Assembly (NCBI RefSeq): GCF_017309385.1
Contig: NZ_JAFJMJ010000003.1
Span: 992,001 to 1,056,000, forward strand
Direction: 5' to 3'
From: Amycolatopsis sp. 195334CR
Lineage (GTDB): Bacteria > Actinomycetota > Actinomycetes > Mycobacteriales > Pseudonocardiaceae
DNA: 64,000 nt
Below, one piece after another: positions 53,561 through 61,221 of this stretch; the stretch's first letter is position 1; each line of letters starts with the position of its first letter. Under the pieces are notes generated by a model, which made no database searches, had not been told where the DNA came from, and saw only the letters and a program-made list of their open reading frames with translations. Made by a program: the position numbers and the translations under genes.

Positions 53561-54634
53561 ATGACGATCACCTTCGACCCCACCCTCTCGCTGGACAACC
53601 AGCGCACCACCAGCATCAGCCCGCTGATCCCGCCCGCCTTGCTGCGCGAGGAGCTACCGGTCGGCGATACCGCGGCCCGAACCGTCCATAAAGGACGAAC
53701 AGGCGCGGTCGGCGTGCTCGACGGCACCGACGACCGCCTGCTCGTCGTGGTCGGCCCGTGCTCGGTGCACGACACCGAAGCCGCGATGGACTACGCCCGC
53801 CGCCTCGCCGCGCACGCCGAAGGCCTCAGCGAGCAGCTCCACGTGGTCATGCGCGTGTACTTCGAGAAGCCGCGGACCACGCTCGGCTGGAAGGGCCTGA
53901 TCAACGACCCCGGCCTGGACGGCAGCTTCGCGGTCAACCGCGGCCTGCGCATGGCGCGGCGGCTGCTGCTCGACGTGTCCGAGCTGGGGCTGCCGGTCGG
54001 CTGCGAGTTCCTCGACCCGATCACCCCGCAGTTCATCGCCGACATCGTGTCGTGGGGCTCGATCGGCGCGCGGACCGCGGCCAGCCAGGTGCACCGGCAG
54101 CTGTGCAGCGCGCTGTCCATGCCGGTCGGCATCAAGAACTCGACCGAGGGCGACGTGCAGGTGGCGGTGGACGCCACGCGCGCGGCGGCGGCGAGCCACG
54201 TGTTCGCCGGGATCAACGCCGACGGGGTCGCGGCGCTGCTGACCACCTCGGGCAACCCGGACTGCCACGTGATCCTGCGCGGCAGCGCCGCCGGGCCGAA
54301 CCACGACGCCGCCACGGTGGCCGACACGCTGGGCAGGCTCGGCAGGGCGGGGCTGCCCGAGCGGGTGCTGATCGATGCCAGCCACGGCAACAGCGGGAAG
54401 GACCACGTGCGGCAGGCGGAGGTCGTCGGGGAGCTGGCGGACCGCATCGAGCGCGGCGAACGGGGCCTCCGCGGGGTGATGCTGGAGAGCTTCCTGGCCG
54501 CCGGGCGGCAGGATCTGACCCTCGGCCGGGCCGACGAGCTGACCTACGGGCAGAGCATCACCGACGCCTGCCTGGACTGGCCCACCACGGCCCGCCTGCT
54601 CGACCGCCTCGCCGAAGCAGTCCGAGCCCGCTGA
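53561..54634 (+). CDS. aroF: DAHP synthase, class I
   Basis: Phosphoenolpyruvate + erythrose 4-phosphate to 3-deoxy-7-phosphoheptulonate, first step of the shikimate pathway; 357 residues. Seen: VVVGPCSVHDTEAAMDYARR, MRVYFEKPRTTLGWKGLIND, GSIGARTAASQVHR, MPVGIKNSTEGDV and IDASHGNSGKDH, all diagnostic of the AroF/G/H type and unlike the class II enzyme of mycobacteria (Rv2178c). Metal ligands Cys (PCS), His, Glu and Asp are present. ATG has AAAGGA nine bases ahead. The leader peptide indicates control by charged aromatic tRNAs. The last 61 bases, including the stop, are repeated downstream. Confidence 0.95.
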   Translation: MTITFDPTLSLDNQRTTSISPLIPPALLREELPVGDTAARTVHKGRTGAVGVLDGTDDRLLVVVGPCSVHDTEAAMDYARRLAAHAEGLSEQLHVVMRVYFEKPRTTLGWKGLINDPGLDGSFAVNRGLRMARRLLLDVSELGLPVGCEFLDPITPQFIADIVSWGSIGARTAASQVHRQLCSALSMPVGIKNSTEGDVQVAVDATRAAAASHVFAGINADGVAALLTTSGNPDCHVILRGSAAGPNHDAATVADTLGRLGRAGLPERVLIDASHGNSGKDHVRQAEVVGELADRIERGERGLRGVMLESFLAAGRQDLTLGRADELTYGQSITDACLDWPTTARLLDRLAEAVRAR

Positions 54635-54780
54635 CCCGGTGCCCACCACGGCCCGGCGGCCCGACCGCCTCGCCGAAGCAGTCCGAGCCCGCTGACCCGG
54701 TGCCCACCACGGCCCGGCGGCCCGACCGCCTCGCCGAAGCAGTCCGAGCCCGCTGACCGAAGCGGTCCGAGCCCGCTGAC
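54581..54780. repeat. Tandem triplication of the 3' end of the DAHP synthase gene
   Basis: Unit of 61 bases beginning CCCACCACGGCCCG: 54581-54641 (ending inside the gene's stop context), 54642-54702 and 54703-54756, then a partial copy (54758-54780, GAAGCGGTCCGAGCCC). Copies 2 and 3 match each other and differ from copy 1 at three bases (CTGCT to GGCGG region). Not a multiple of three, so extra copies are outside the frame. Confidence 0.9.
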
Positions 54781-54815
54781 GCTGGCCAAGGGCGGCCCAG
54801 CTGACCCTCCGCGTG

Positions 54816-54870
54816 TGCTGTGAATGTGGCTTTCACTGCAGATAGCGCTGTGAAAGCCACATTCACTGCA
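54816..54870. repeat. Palindromic repeat, family A copy 2
   Basis: Arms GTGAATGTGGCTTTCAC (54820-54836) and complement (54850-54866), same stem sequence as 3885-3937, with a 13-base loop and one mismatch before three more outer pairs. Sited between converging genes. Confidence 0.88.
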
Positions 54871-54886
54871 CGCACGCGGGCGGGTC

Positions 54887-55387
54887 TCAGCCGGGGAGGC
54901 CTCGCCGGTGCCACTCCTCTTCGATGGCGCGCCAGCGGACCAGGTTGTGCCGGGCGTCGGCGAGGGCGTCGTGGGCGTTCGCCGGGGCGGCGGGCAGTTT
55001 CGGCTTGCCCACGTCCTCCCAGCGCTGCCGCAGGTCGCGGGTGAACCGGGGCAGCTGCCGCGGCAGCGCGGGCATCGGGCCCCACAGCTGCGCCAGCGCC
55101 ACGTGGTCGTACGCGGCGAACCACGCCCACAGCTCGATCCCGCCGGCCGGCTTGCCGAAGAACTCCAGCAGGTCGGTCCGGATGCGCTCCCGGCCGCGCC
55201 AGGCCCGGTCCGCGGGCGAGGGCAGCTTCGGCAGCACGTTGTCGCGCACCCACGGCCCCGCCCGGTCCGGGTCGAAGTCGGTGGAAACCGCGTAGAACTC
55301 CCGGCCGTTCTCGTCCACGACACCGATCGACACCAGGTCGATCGTCACGCCGTCCTCGATGAACTCGGTGTCGTAGAAAAATCGCAC
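54887..55387 (-). CDS. 3'-5' exoribonuclease, Rv2179c-like DEDDh family
   Basis: RNase of 166 residues. DEDDh-type active site: FFYDTEFIEDG (Asp, Glu), WAWFAAYDHVALAQLWG (Asp) and NAHDALADARHN (His, Asp). Resembles mycobacterial Rv2179c, reported as a 3'-5' exoribonuclease acting on poly(A) or single-stranded overhangs; the family name 'polyadenylate-specific 3'-exoribonuclease AS' is used. The ATG lies at the start of the conserved first strand. Shares strand with plsC but 32 bases separate them. Confidence 0.92.
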   Translation of the reverse strand: MRFFYDTEFIEDGVTIDLVSIGVVDENGREFYAVSTDFDPDRAGPWVRDNVLPKLPSPADRAWRGRERIRTDLLEFFGKPAGGIELWAWFAAYDHVALAQLWGPMPALPRQLPRFTRDLRQRWEDVGKPKLPAAPANAHDALADARHNLVRWRAIEEEWHRRGLPG

Positions 55388-55419
55388 CGGGCAACCCTAG
55401 TGGTCACCTTCCGGAGCGA

Positions 55420-56181
55420 TCAGGAAGCCTTGGTCTCCGGCACCCGGTCGGCGTCCGCACCCGACGGCTGCTTCGGCACGTCGGGGCGCACCCCGGCCGC
55501 CTCGGCGGCGGCCAGCTCCTTGGCCTTCGCCGCGTAGATGTCCACGTACTCCTGCCCGGACAGCTCCATCAGCGCGTACATGATCTCGTCGGTGATCGAG
55601 CGCTCGATGAACCGGTCGCCCGCGAGCCCCTCGTAGCGCGAGAAGTCCAGCGGCTCGCCGAAGCGGACCTCGAGCCGCCGCGGCCACCACATCTTCGAGC
55701 CGATCGGGTTCACCTTGTCGGTGCCGATGGTGACCACCGGGACCACCGGCACGCCCGCCTGCAGCGCGATCCTGGCCACGCCGGTCTTGCCCTTGTACAG
55801 CCTGCCGTCCGGCGAGCGGGTGCCCTCCGGGTAGATGCCCAGCAGGTGCCCCTCACGCAGCACGCGGATCGCGGTGTCCAGCGCGGCCTGCGCGGCCGAG
55901 CCGCCGGAGCGGTCGATCGGGATCTGGCCGAGCCCGCTGAAGAACCACTTCTTGAACCGGCCCTTCACGCCCTTCTCGGTGAAGTACTCCGACTTGGCCG
56001 GGAAGGTCACCTTCCGGCGGACGTAGAGCGGCATGAAGAAGGAATCGGCGACGGCGAGGTGGTTGCCCGCGAGGATCGCGCCACCGGAGGCCGGGATGTT
56101 CTCGGCCCCGGAGACCTTGGTCGGCCACAGCAGCCGCAGCAGCGGGCCGAGCAGCACGTACTTCATCAACCGGTACAGCAC
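55420..56181 (-). CDS. plsC: 1-acyl-sn-glycerol-3-phosphate acyltransferase
   Basis: Membrane-associated acyltransferase of 253 residues making phosphatidic acid or transferring acyl groups in related lipids. Seen: N-terminal hydrophobic segment, block I GNHLAVADSFF (NHx4D), block II around PIDRSGG, block III YPEGTRSPDG and block IV VVPVVTIGTD. GTG start. Rv2182c is the likely mycobacterial counterpart; its neighbours Rv2183c-Rv2185c correspond to the genes at 60817-62836 here. Confidence 0.93.
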   Translation of the reverse strand: MLYRLMKYVLLGPLLRLLWPTKVSGAENIPASGGAILAGNHLAVADSFFMPLYVRRKVTFPAKSEYFTEKGVKGRFKKWFFSGLGQIPIDRSGGSAAQAALDTAIRVLREGHLLGIYPEGTRSPDGRLYKGKTGVARIALQAGVPVVPVVTIGTDKVNPIGSKMWWPRRLEVRFGEPLDFSRYEGLAGDRFIERSITDEIMYALMELSGQEYVDIYAAKAKELAAAEAAGVRPDVPKQPSGADADRVPETKAS

Positions 56182-56406
56182 CTTGCTCCAGGCCTCCTCG
56201 CAGGCGAAACGGTCTCCGACAGCCGATTCCGATCAGCAAGACTACGAACTCGTCCGTACCCCGCACAACGCCTGACCCCCGGTTGCGAGTGCCCAGCGAT
56301 CGATCTCACATCCGGCCGCGTCCCCTCCAGTGTCCGGCATCGCCCCACGCCGGGCCGAACCCGTGCGAATATGGAGTTCTCGAACCCACTGGAGGAAGGC
56401 GAGAGC

Positions 56407-57177
56407 ATGCCCGTGCTCGCCGGCGCGGAACCCTTCGCGCACACCGGCTCCACCGAGGCCGGCGTGCTGCTGTGCCACGGGTTCACCGGGACACCAGCCA
56501 GCATGCGGCCGTGGGGCGAGCACCTCGCCGGCGCCGGCTACACCGTGCGCGGGCCGCGGCTGCCCGGCCACGGCACCACCTGGCAGGAGATGAACCGGAC
56601 GAACTGGACCGACTGGTACGGCTGCGTCCGCGCGGAGCTGCTGGAGCTGTTCGACACCTGCGAGTCGGTCTTCGTCTGCGGGCAGTCCATGGGCGGCACG
56701 CTGACGCTGAAGCTGGCCCAGGAGTTCGGCGACCGGATCGCCGGGCTGGTGCTGGTCAACCCCTCGGTGACCACGCTGCGCTGGGACGCCAAGCTGCTGC
56801 CGGTGCTCGGCCGCGTGCTGCCGTCGGTGCCGGGCGTGGCCGGGGACATCAAGAAGCCGGGGGTGGTCGAGCAGGCCTACCCCCGCGTGCCGGTGCGCGC
56901 GGCGGCGAGCCTGAGCCGGTTGTGGGCGCTGGTGCGCCACGACCTCGGCAAGGTGACCCAGCCGCTACTTCTGCTGCACTCGGTCGTTGACCACGTGGTG
57001 GAGCCGGTGAACGCGCGCATCGTGGCCGACGGCGTGCGCAGCTCGCGGCTGATCGACGTGGAACTGACCGACAGCTACCACGTGGCCACCCTGGACAACG
57101 ACGCCCCGCTGATCTTCGAGCGCAGTGTCGACTTCTTCCGATCGATCACACGCACCGGGCAGGTGGACCCGCGATGA
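56407..57177 (+). CDS. Alpha/beta-hydrolase, carboxylesterase or monoacylglycerol lipase type
   Basis: Cytoplasmic hydrolase of 256 residues. LLCHGFTGTPASMRPWGEHL (oxyanion region), nucleophile in VCGQSMGGTL, Asp in LHSVVDHVVEP and His in TDSYHVATLDND: a complete triad. Similar to thermophilic Est30-type carboxylesterases and bacterial monoacylglycerol lipases. ATG 56407 was chosen for GGAGGAAGG ahead; ATG 56371 has none. ATGA overlap with the next gene shows coupling. Confidence 0.9.
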   Translation: MPVLAGAEPFAHTGSTEAGVLLCHGFTGTPASMRPWGEHLAGAGYTVRGPRLPGHGTTWQEMNRTNWTDWYGCVRAELLELFDTCESVFVCGQSMGGTLTLKLAQEFGDRIAGLVLVNPSVTTLRWDAKLLPVLGRVLPSVPGVAGDIKKPGVVEQAYPRVPVRAAASLSRLWALVRHDLGKVTQPLLLLHSVVDHVVEPVNARIVADGVRSSRLIDVELTDSYHVATLDNDAPLIFERSVDFFRSITRTGQVDPR

Positions 57178-57686
57178 GCCGTTCGAACTCCGCCGACGGG
57201 CCGGAGGACATCGACGCCACGTTCGCCGAGATCGTGGCGGACCTGCGGGCCGAGGGCGTCGGCACCACGCTCGAACAGCAGGACGACGAACCCGCTCCCC
57301 CGGCCCCGCCGCCCCCCGCGCCGCCGAGCCCGCCCGCCGGTCCGCCCGGTCCGCCCGAGCAGACCGTGGCGGCCAGCGGCTGGCGCGGTTCGGAACGCGA
57401 GTGGGAAGCCACCGTGTTCGGCGACGACCCGGCCGCCGACGACGAGCACTACGTGCCGCCGGAGCCGCCGCCGCTGCCGCGGCCCCGCAAGGGCGCGCTG
57501 GTGGTGCTGCTGTTCTTCGTGCTCGGGCTGCTGTTGCTGATCGCGCCGGGGGTGATCGGGCTGTCCAGCACGCTGGGCACGCCGATCGGGCTGCTGGTGC
57601 TGGCGGTGGGGATCGGCCTGCTGCTGCTCCGCGTCCGGCAGGGCCCGCCGGACGGTGCCGACCCGGACAGCGGCGCGCAGGTCTGA
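57174..57686 (+). CDS. Pro-rich membrane protein, two helices
   Basis: Protein of 170 residues: an acidic N-terminus (EDIDATFAEIVADLRAEGVG), Pro-rich stretch ~40-65, and two membrane helices (ALVVLLFFVLGLLLLIAPGV and GTPIGLLVLAVGIGLLLLR) separated by a short loop; the C-terminus is charged. No family recognised. Coupled to the esterase by a four-base overlap; the ligase gene follows 22 bases later. Confidence 0.8.
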   Translation: MSRSNSADGPEDIDATFAEIVADLRAEGVGTTLEQQDDEPAPPAPPPPAPPSPPAGPPGPPEQTVAASGWRGSEREWEATVFGDDPAADDEHYVPPEPPPLPRPRKGALVVLLFFVLGLLLLIAPGVIGLSSTLGTPIGLLVLAVGIGLLLLRVRQGPPDGADPDSGAQV

Positions 57687-57708
57687 CCTTTGCGTCTTAG
57701 GCTTGGTC

Positions 57709-58851
57709 ATGCGCATCGACTTCCACCCGTCGCGACGCTCGACCGTGGGCGCCGAATGGGAGCTGGCGCTGGTCGACCGCCGCAGCGGTGAGCTGACCTC
57801 GGTGGCGCAGCGGCTGCTGGACGCGGTGTGCCCGCCCGGCGAGGCCGAGCACCCGAAGATCAAGCAGGAACTGCTGCTCAACACCATCGAGATCATCACC
57901 GGCGTGTGCGACACGGTGGCCGAGGCCGCCGACGACCTGGCCGCCTCGCTGGACGAGCTGCGGGGGCACACCGATCCGCTGGGCGTGGAGCTGTTCTCCG
58001 CGGGCACGCACCCGTTCTCCACCTGGTACCAGCAGAAGGTCACCGACAAGGAGCGCTACGCCAAGCTGATCGACCGCACCCAGTGGTGGGGGCGGCAGAT
58101 GCTGATCTACGGCGTCCACGTGCACGTCGGGCTCGACCACCGGGACAAGGCGCTGCCGGTGCTCAACGCGCTGCTCAACTACGCGCCGCACCTGCAGGCG
58201 CTGTCGGCGTCGTCGCCGTACTGGGGCGGGGAGGACACCGGGTACGCGTCGAACCGGGCGCTGATGTTCCAGCAGCTGCCCACCGCCGGGCTGCCGTTCC
58301 AGTTCACCGAGTGGGGTGAGCTGGAGAGCTACGTGGACGACATGTTCGTCACCGGGGTGATCGACCACTTCTCCGAGATCCGCTGGGACATCCGGCCGGC
58401 GCCGCACTTCGGCACGGTCGAGATGCGCGTGTGCGACGGGGTGCCGACGCTGGAGGAGGTGGCCGCCATCGCGGCGTTCACCCAGTGCCTGGTCGACGAC
58501 TTCAGCACCCGGCTGGACCAGGGTGAGACGCTGCCGACCATGCCGCCGTGGCACGTGCAGGAGAACAAGTGGCGGGCCGCGCGGTACGGGATGGACGCGA
58601 TCATCATCCTCGACGCGGCGGGCAGCGAGCGGCTGGTCACCGAGGACCTGGACGTGGTGCTCGAACGGCTGGAGCCGGTGGCGAAGCAGCTCGACTGCGT
58701 GCGTGAGCTGCGCGGGGTGGAGACCATCCTGCGCAACGGCGCGAGCTACCAGCGGCAGCGGGCGGTCGCGCGGGAGCACAACGGGAGCCTGAAGGCCGTG
58801 GTCGCCTCGCTGATCGCGGAGATGCGGGACGGCATCACGCCGCTCAGCTGA
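57709..58851 (+). CDS. YbdK-type carboxylate-amine ligase (GCS2 family)
   Basis: Protein of 380 residues in the glutamate-cysteine ligase 2 family (TIGR02050). Seen: TVGAEWELALVDRRSGELTS (ATP/Mg site), NTIEIITGVC, YGVHVHVGLDHRDKALPVLN and HFGTVEMRVCDGVPTLEEV. Known: YbdK has weak gamma-glutamylcysteine synthase activity in vitro, and the true partner is often unknown. Actinobacteria use mycothiol or ergothioneine (EgtA), but this gene is not in an egt cluster. ATG 57709 fits the conserved N-terminus. Confidence 0.9.
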   Translation: MRIDFHPSRRSTVGAEWELALVDRRSGELTSVAQRLLDAVCPPGEAEHPKIKQELLLNTIEIITGVCDTVAEAADDLAASLDELRGHTDPLGVELFSAGTHPFSTWYQQKVTDKERYAKLIDRTQWWGRQMLIYGVHVHVGLDHRDKALPVLNALLNYAPHLQALSASSPYWGGEDTGYASNRALMFQQLPTAGLPFQFTEWGELESYVDDMFVTGVIDHFSEIRWDIRPAPHFGTVEMRVCDGVPTLEEVAAIAAFTQCLVDDFSTRLDQGETLPTMPPWHVQENKWRAARYGMDAIIILDAAGSERLVTEDLDVVLERLEPVAKQLDCVRELRGVETILRNGASYQRQRAVAREHNGSLKAVVASLIAEMRDGITPLS

Positions 58852-59683
58852 GCAGGTTCAGCAGCGGGCGCGGGCCCATGACGGTGGCCCCGGCGGCCTC
58901 GACGCGCGAGCGCAGTTCCCGGTCCGCGGTGGCCACCAGCACGTGGTCCTCGGCGCGTGCCGAACCCACCACCGAGACGATCTCCGAATCCCCGTCCCGG
59001 GTGGCCGGGACGACCTCCACCCCCGGGATCGAGGTGACGCCGCGCGCCTGGCCTTCGACCACCAGCACGACGCGTGGCCACCAGTACCACTCCCCCGGCA
59101 GCGGCGGCGCCATCCCGGTCAGTGCCAGCGGGGCCAGCTGGTCGCGCAGACGCGCCGCCGCGCCCGCGCGGTCCCGCCACCAGCCGTCCGGGCGGGAGCC
59201 CATCACGTTCGCGGCGTCGACCACCAGCACCAGTTCCCGGCCCACCTGGGTGCGCAGGTCCGGCCACGCCAGGGCGAAGTCCCGGTGGAGGCGGTACTCG
59301 GCCACCTCGTCGACCGGCACCCAGCGGAGCTCGGTGCTCTCCTTGTTCCGGACGCGCTCGCTGACCCGGTCGCGGGCGACGGCCAGCACCGTGGTGTAGT
59401 CCCAGCCGCCGTGGTCCACTGTGGACGAAGCGAGCGGGCGCACCACTTCGGGCGGCACGGCGGCTTCCTCGTCGGCCTCCCTGGTGGCCGCCTCGGCCGC
59501 GGTCTCGCCGGGCCGCTTGGCGCCGCCGGGCAGGGCCCAGGTCCGGCCGTGGTGCGTCCACCACGCGCGGCGCTGCAGCAGGACCCCGCGCTCGGGATCG
59601 GTGAGCAGGAGGCCGGCCGCCCCGTGCAGCCCCCAGTGCCGGTGCCCCTGCGCACAGGTCACGAAGGTGTCTTCGACGAACAC
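58844..59683 (-). CDS. Nudix hydrolase fused to a PIN/NYN-like domain
   Basis: Protein of 279 residues with two domains. Nudix at ~15-135: GGAKRPGETAAEAATREADE and then EAA match GX5EX7REUXEE. C-terminal PIN/NYN-like fold at ~150-279: VLVVDAANVMGSRPDGWWRD (Asp-x-x-Asn start of PIN), EVVPATRDGDSEIVSVV with acidic residues, and HVLVATADRELRSRVE. The combination suggests hydrolysis of an NDP-X compound plus cleavage of or binding to RNA; the substrate is unknown. Eight bases overlap the converging ligase gene. A 38-base direct repeat lies in the promoter. Confidence 0.85.
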   Translation of the reverse strand: MFVEDTFVTCAQGHRHWGLHGAAGLLLTDPERGVLLQRRAWWTHHGRTWALPGGAKRPGETAAEAATREADEEAAVPPEVVRPLASSTVDHGGWDYTTVLAVARDRVSERVRNKESTELRWVPVDEVAEYRLHRDFALAWPDLRTQVGRELVLVVDAANVMGSRPDGWWRDRAGAAARLRDQLAPLALTGMAPPLPGEWYWWPRVVLVVEGQARGVTSIPGVEVVPATRDGDSEIVSVVGSARAEDHVLVATADRELRSRVEAAGATVMGPRPLLNLLS

Positions 59684-59692
59684 CCGCCCTCC

Positions 59693-59780
59693 CGTCGCCC
59701 TCCACCGCCCTCAACGGAGCGCTCCGCGCCAACCCTGACCAGCGTCGCCCTCCACCGCCCTCAACGGAGCGCTCCGCGCC
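59693..59780. repeat. 38-base direct repeat ahead of the Nudix-PIN gene
   Basis: The sequence beginning CGTCGCCCTCCACCGCC occurs at 59693-59730 and exactly again at 59743-59780, period 50 bases, covering the whole space between the glucokinase stop and the Nudix-PIN start. Confidence 0.9.
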
Positions 59781-59790
59781 GATACCCTCC

Positions 59791-60816
59791 TTAGCCTGGC
59801 ACACCCACCCTGGGCCCCGGAGTGGCCGCGGCCTCCCTGGCCAGCGTCGCGGCGCCGACGATCGCGGTGTCGTCGCCGAGGTGGGCGGTGCGGATGCGTG
59901 CCAGCGGCCGGTGCCCGGCGCCGGTGATCGCGGTGGCGTAGTGCTCGCGGGCCTCGTCCAGGAACAGCGGCGCCGACTCCGACACCCCGCCCCCGATCAC
60001 CATGATCTCCGGGTCGAACACGTCCGCCACCAGCGCGAGCCCCTCACCGAGCCACTTCGCCAGCTCCGCCATCGCCCGCTGGGCCACCGGGTCGCCGTCA
60101 CGCGCGGCCCCGGCCACCCGCCGCCCGGTCACCGAACCGGGATCACCGGCGGTCTCCCTGGCCAGCACGGTGGACCGCCCGGGGTTGCGCGCCAGCAGCT
60201 CCACCGCGGTGGCCGCCAGCGCCGTCCCGCTGCAGTAGCGCTCCCAGCAGCCGTACTTGCCGCACGGGCACGGCCGCCCGCCCGGCACCACGGTCAGGTG
60301 CCCGAGCTCGGGCCCGACACCGTGCGCGCCCCGGTAGATCTGGCCGTCGAGCAGCAGGCCCGCGCCGATCCCGGTGCCCAGCGCGATCAGCGCCGCCACC
60401 TTCGACCCGCGTGCCGCGCCGAACCGGTGCTCGGCCAGCGTCGCCGAGTTCGCGTCGTGCTCCAGGGTGACCGGCAACCCGACCCGCTTGGCGATCCGGT
60501 CGGCCACCGGCGCCGCCCGCCAGGCCAGGTGCGGGGCGAACATCACCGAACGCCGGTCGGTGCCGACGAAACCGGCCACCGCCAGGCCGACCGCGGTCAC
60601 CTCGTGCCGGTTGCGCAGTTCCTCGACCACCCCGGCGATGGCGTCCTCGAGCGCGCCCTCCCCGCCCGGCGTGCCGACCCGGGTGGTGTCCAGCAGCGAA
60701 CCCTGGTCGTCGACCACCCCCGCGCGCACGCTGGTGCCGCCGACGTCGACGCCGATCGCCAGCTCGGGACGGCGGAACGTCCGCTTGAGCGTCTTCTTCA
60801 ACCCACGAGAACCCAT
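59791..60816 (-). CDS. glk: ROK-family glucokinase
   Basis: Sugar kinase of 341 residues with a short basic N-terminal extension (KKTLKRTFRRPE). Seen: phosphate loop LAIGVDVGGTSVRAGVVDD, catalytic Asp in LEHDANSATLAEHRFGAARG, ALGTGIGAGLLLDG, and the Zn site CPCGKYGCWERYCSGTA (CxCGxxGCxE), diagnostic of ROK kinases. A glucokinase is most probable; other ROK sugar kinases are possible. It follows the ArsA/134-residue pair in the same direction, the start next to that gene's stop. Confidence 0.93.
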   Translation of the reverse strand: MGSRGLKKTLKRTFRRPELAIGVDVGGTSVRAGVVDDQGSLLDTTRVGTPGGEGALEDAIAGVVEELRNRHEVTAVGLAVAGFVGTDRRSVMFAPHLAWRAAPVADRIAKRVGLPVTLEHDANSATLAEHRFGAARGSKVAALIALGTGIGAGLLLDGQIYRGAHGVGPELGHLTVVPGGRPCPCGKYGCWERYCSGTALAATAVELLARNPGRSTVLARETAGDPGSVTGRRVAGAARDGDPVAQRAMAELAKWLGEGLALVADVFDPEIMVIGGGVSESAPLFLDEAREHYATAITGAGHRPLARIRTAHLGDDTAIVGAATLAREAAATPGPRVGVPG

Positions 60817-61221
60817 CTATCGGCCGGTATCCCAGTCTTCCCGGCGCCGCACCGGGACGTGCTGCACCCGCGTCGCGCCGGTCTCCGCGCGGGGTTCCGG
60901 CCGCGGCGTGAACCCCGGCATGTGCACGCCCTCCTCCGGTGCCCAGCGATCGGCCAGCACCGCCCGCAGCAGCGCGACCAGCTGCGCGGCCTGCTCCAGC
61001 ACCCGCGCGGCGATCTCCGGGCGCTCCCCGCGTGCCAGCGACACGACCGCGCAGAACGGGCACCAGCCGCAGCCACCGGCGGGCTCGGCGTGCCCGGACT
61101 CGTCGTGCCCGGCCGCGATCACCCCGTCCAGCCACGGCGCGGCCCGCTCCACCACCAGCTCGATGAGCAGGCGGAGCTCCTCGGCCAGGGAGTGCGCCCC
61201 GGTCTCCGGCTCAGCGGGCAT
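60817..61221 (-). CDS. Conserved small protein, Rv2183c-like
   Basis: Protein of 134 residues with AEELRLLIELVVERAAPWLD, a Cys cluster GGCGWCPFCAVVSLARGERP (CxxCxxC) and a charged C-terminus ending WDTGR. Same place and pattern as mycobacterial Rv2183c, between an ArsA-like ATPase and an acyltransferase there. The Cys cluster suggests metal binding. Its ATG overlaps the ArsA-like stop (TGATG), while its own stop abuts the glucokinase start. Confidence 0.82.
   Translation of the reverse strand: MPAEPETGAHSLAEELRLLIELVVERAAPWLDGVIAAGHDESGHAEPAGGCGWCPFCAVVSLARGERPEIAARVLEQAAQLVALLRAVLADRWAPEEGVHMPGFTPRPEPRAETGATRVQHVPVRRREDWDTGR

Noticed and set aside
53561..54634. DAHP synthase as the class II enzyme of mycobacteria (Rv2178c)
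   Set aside because: The GPCSVHD and KNSTEGDV motifs are those of class I enzymes.
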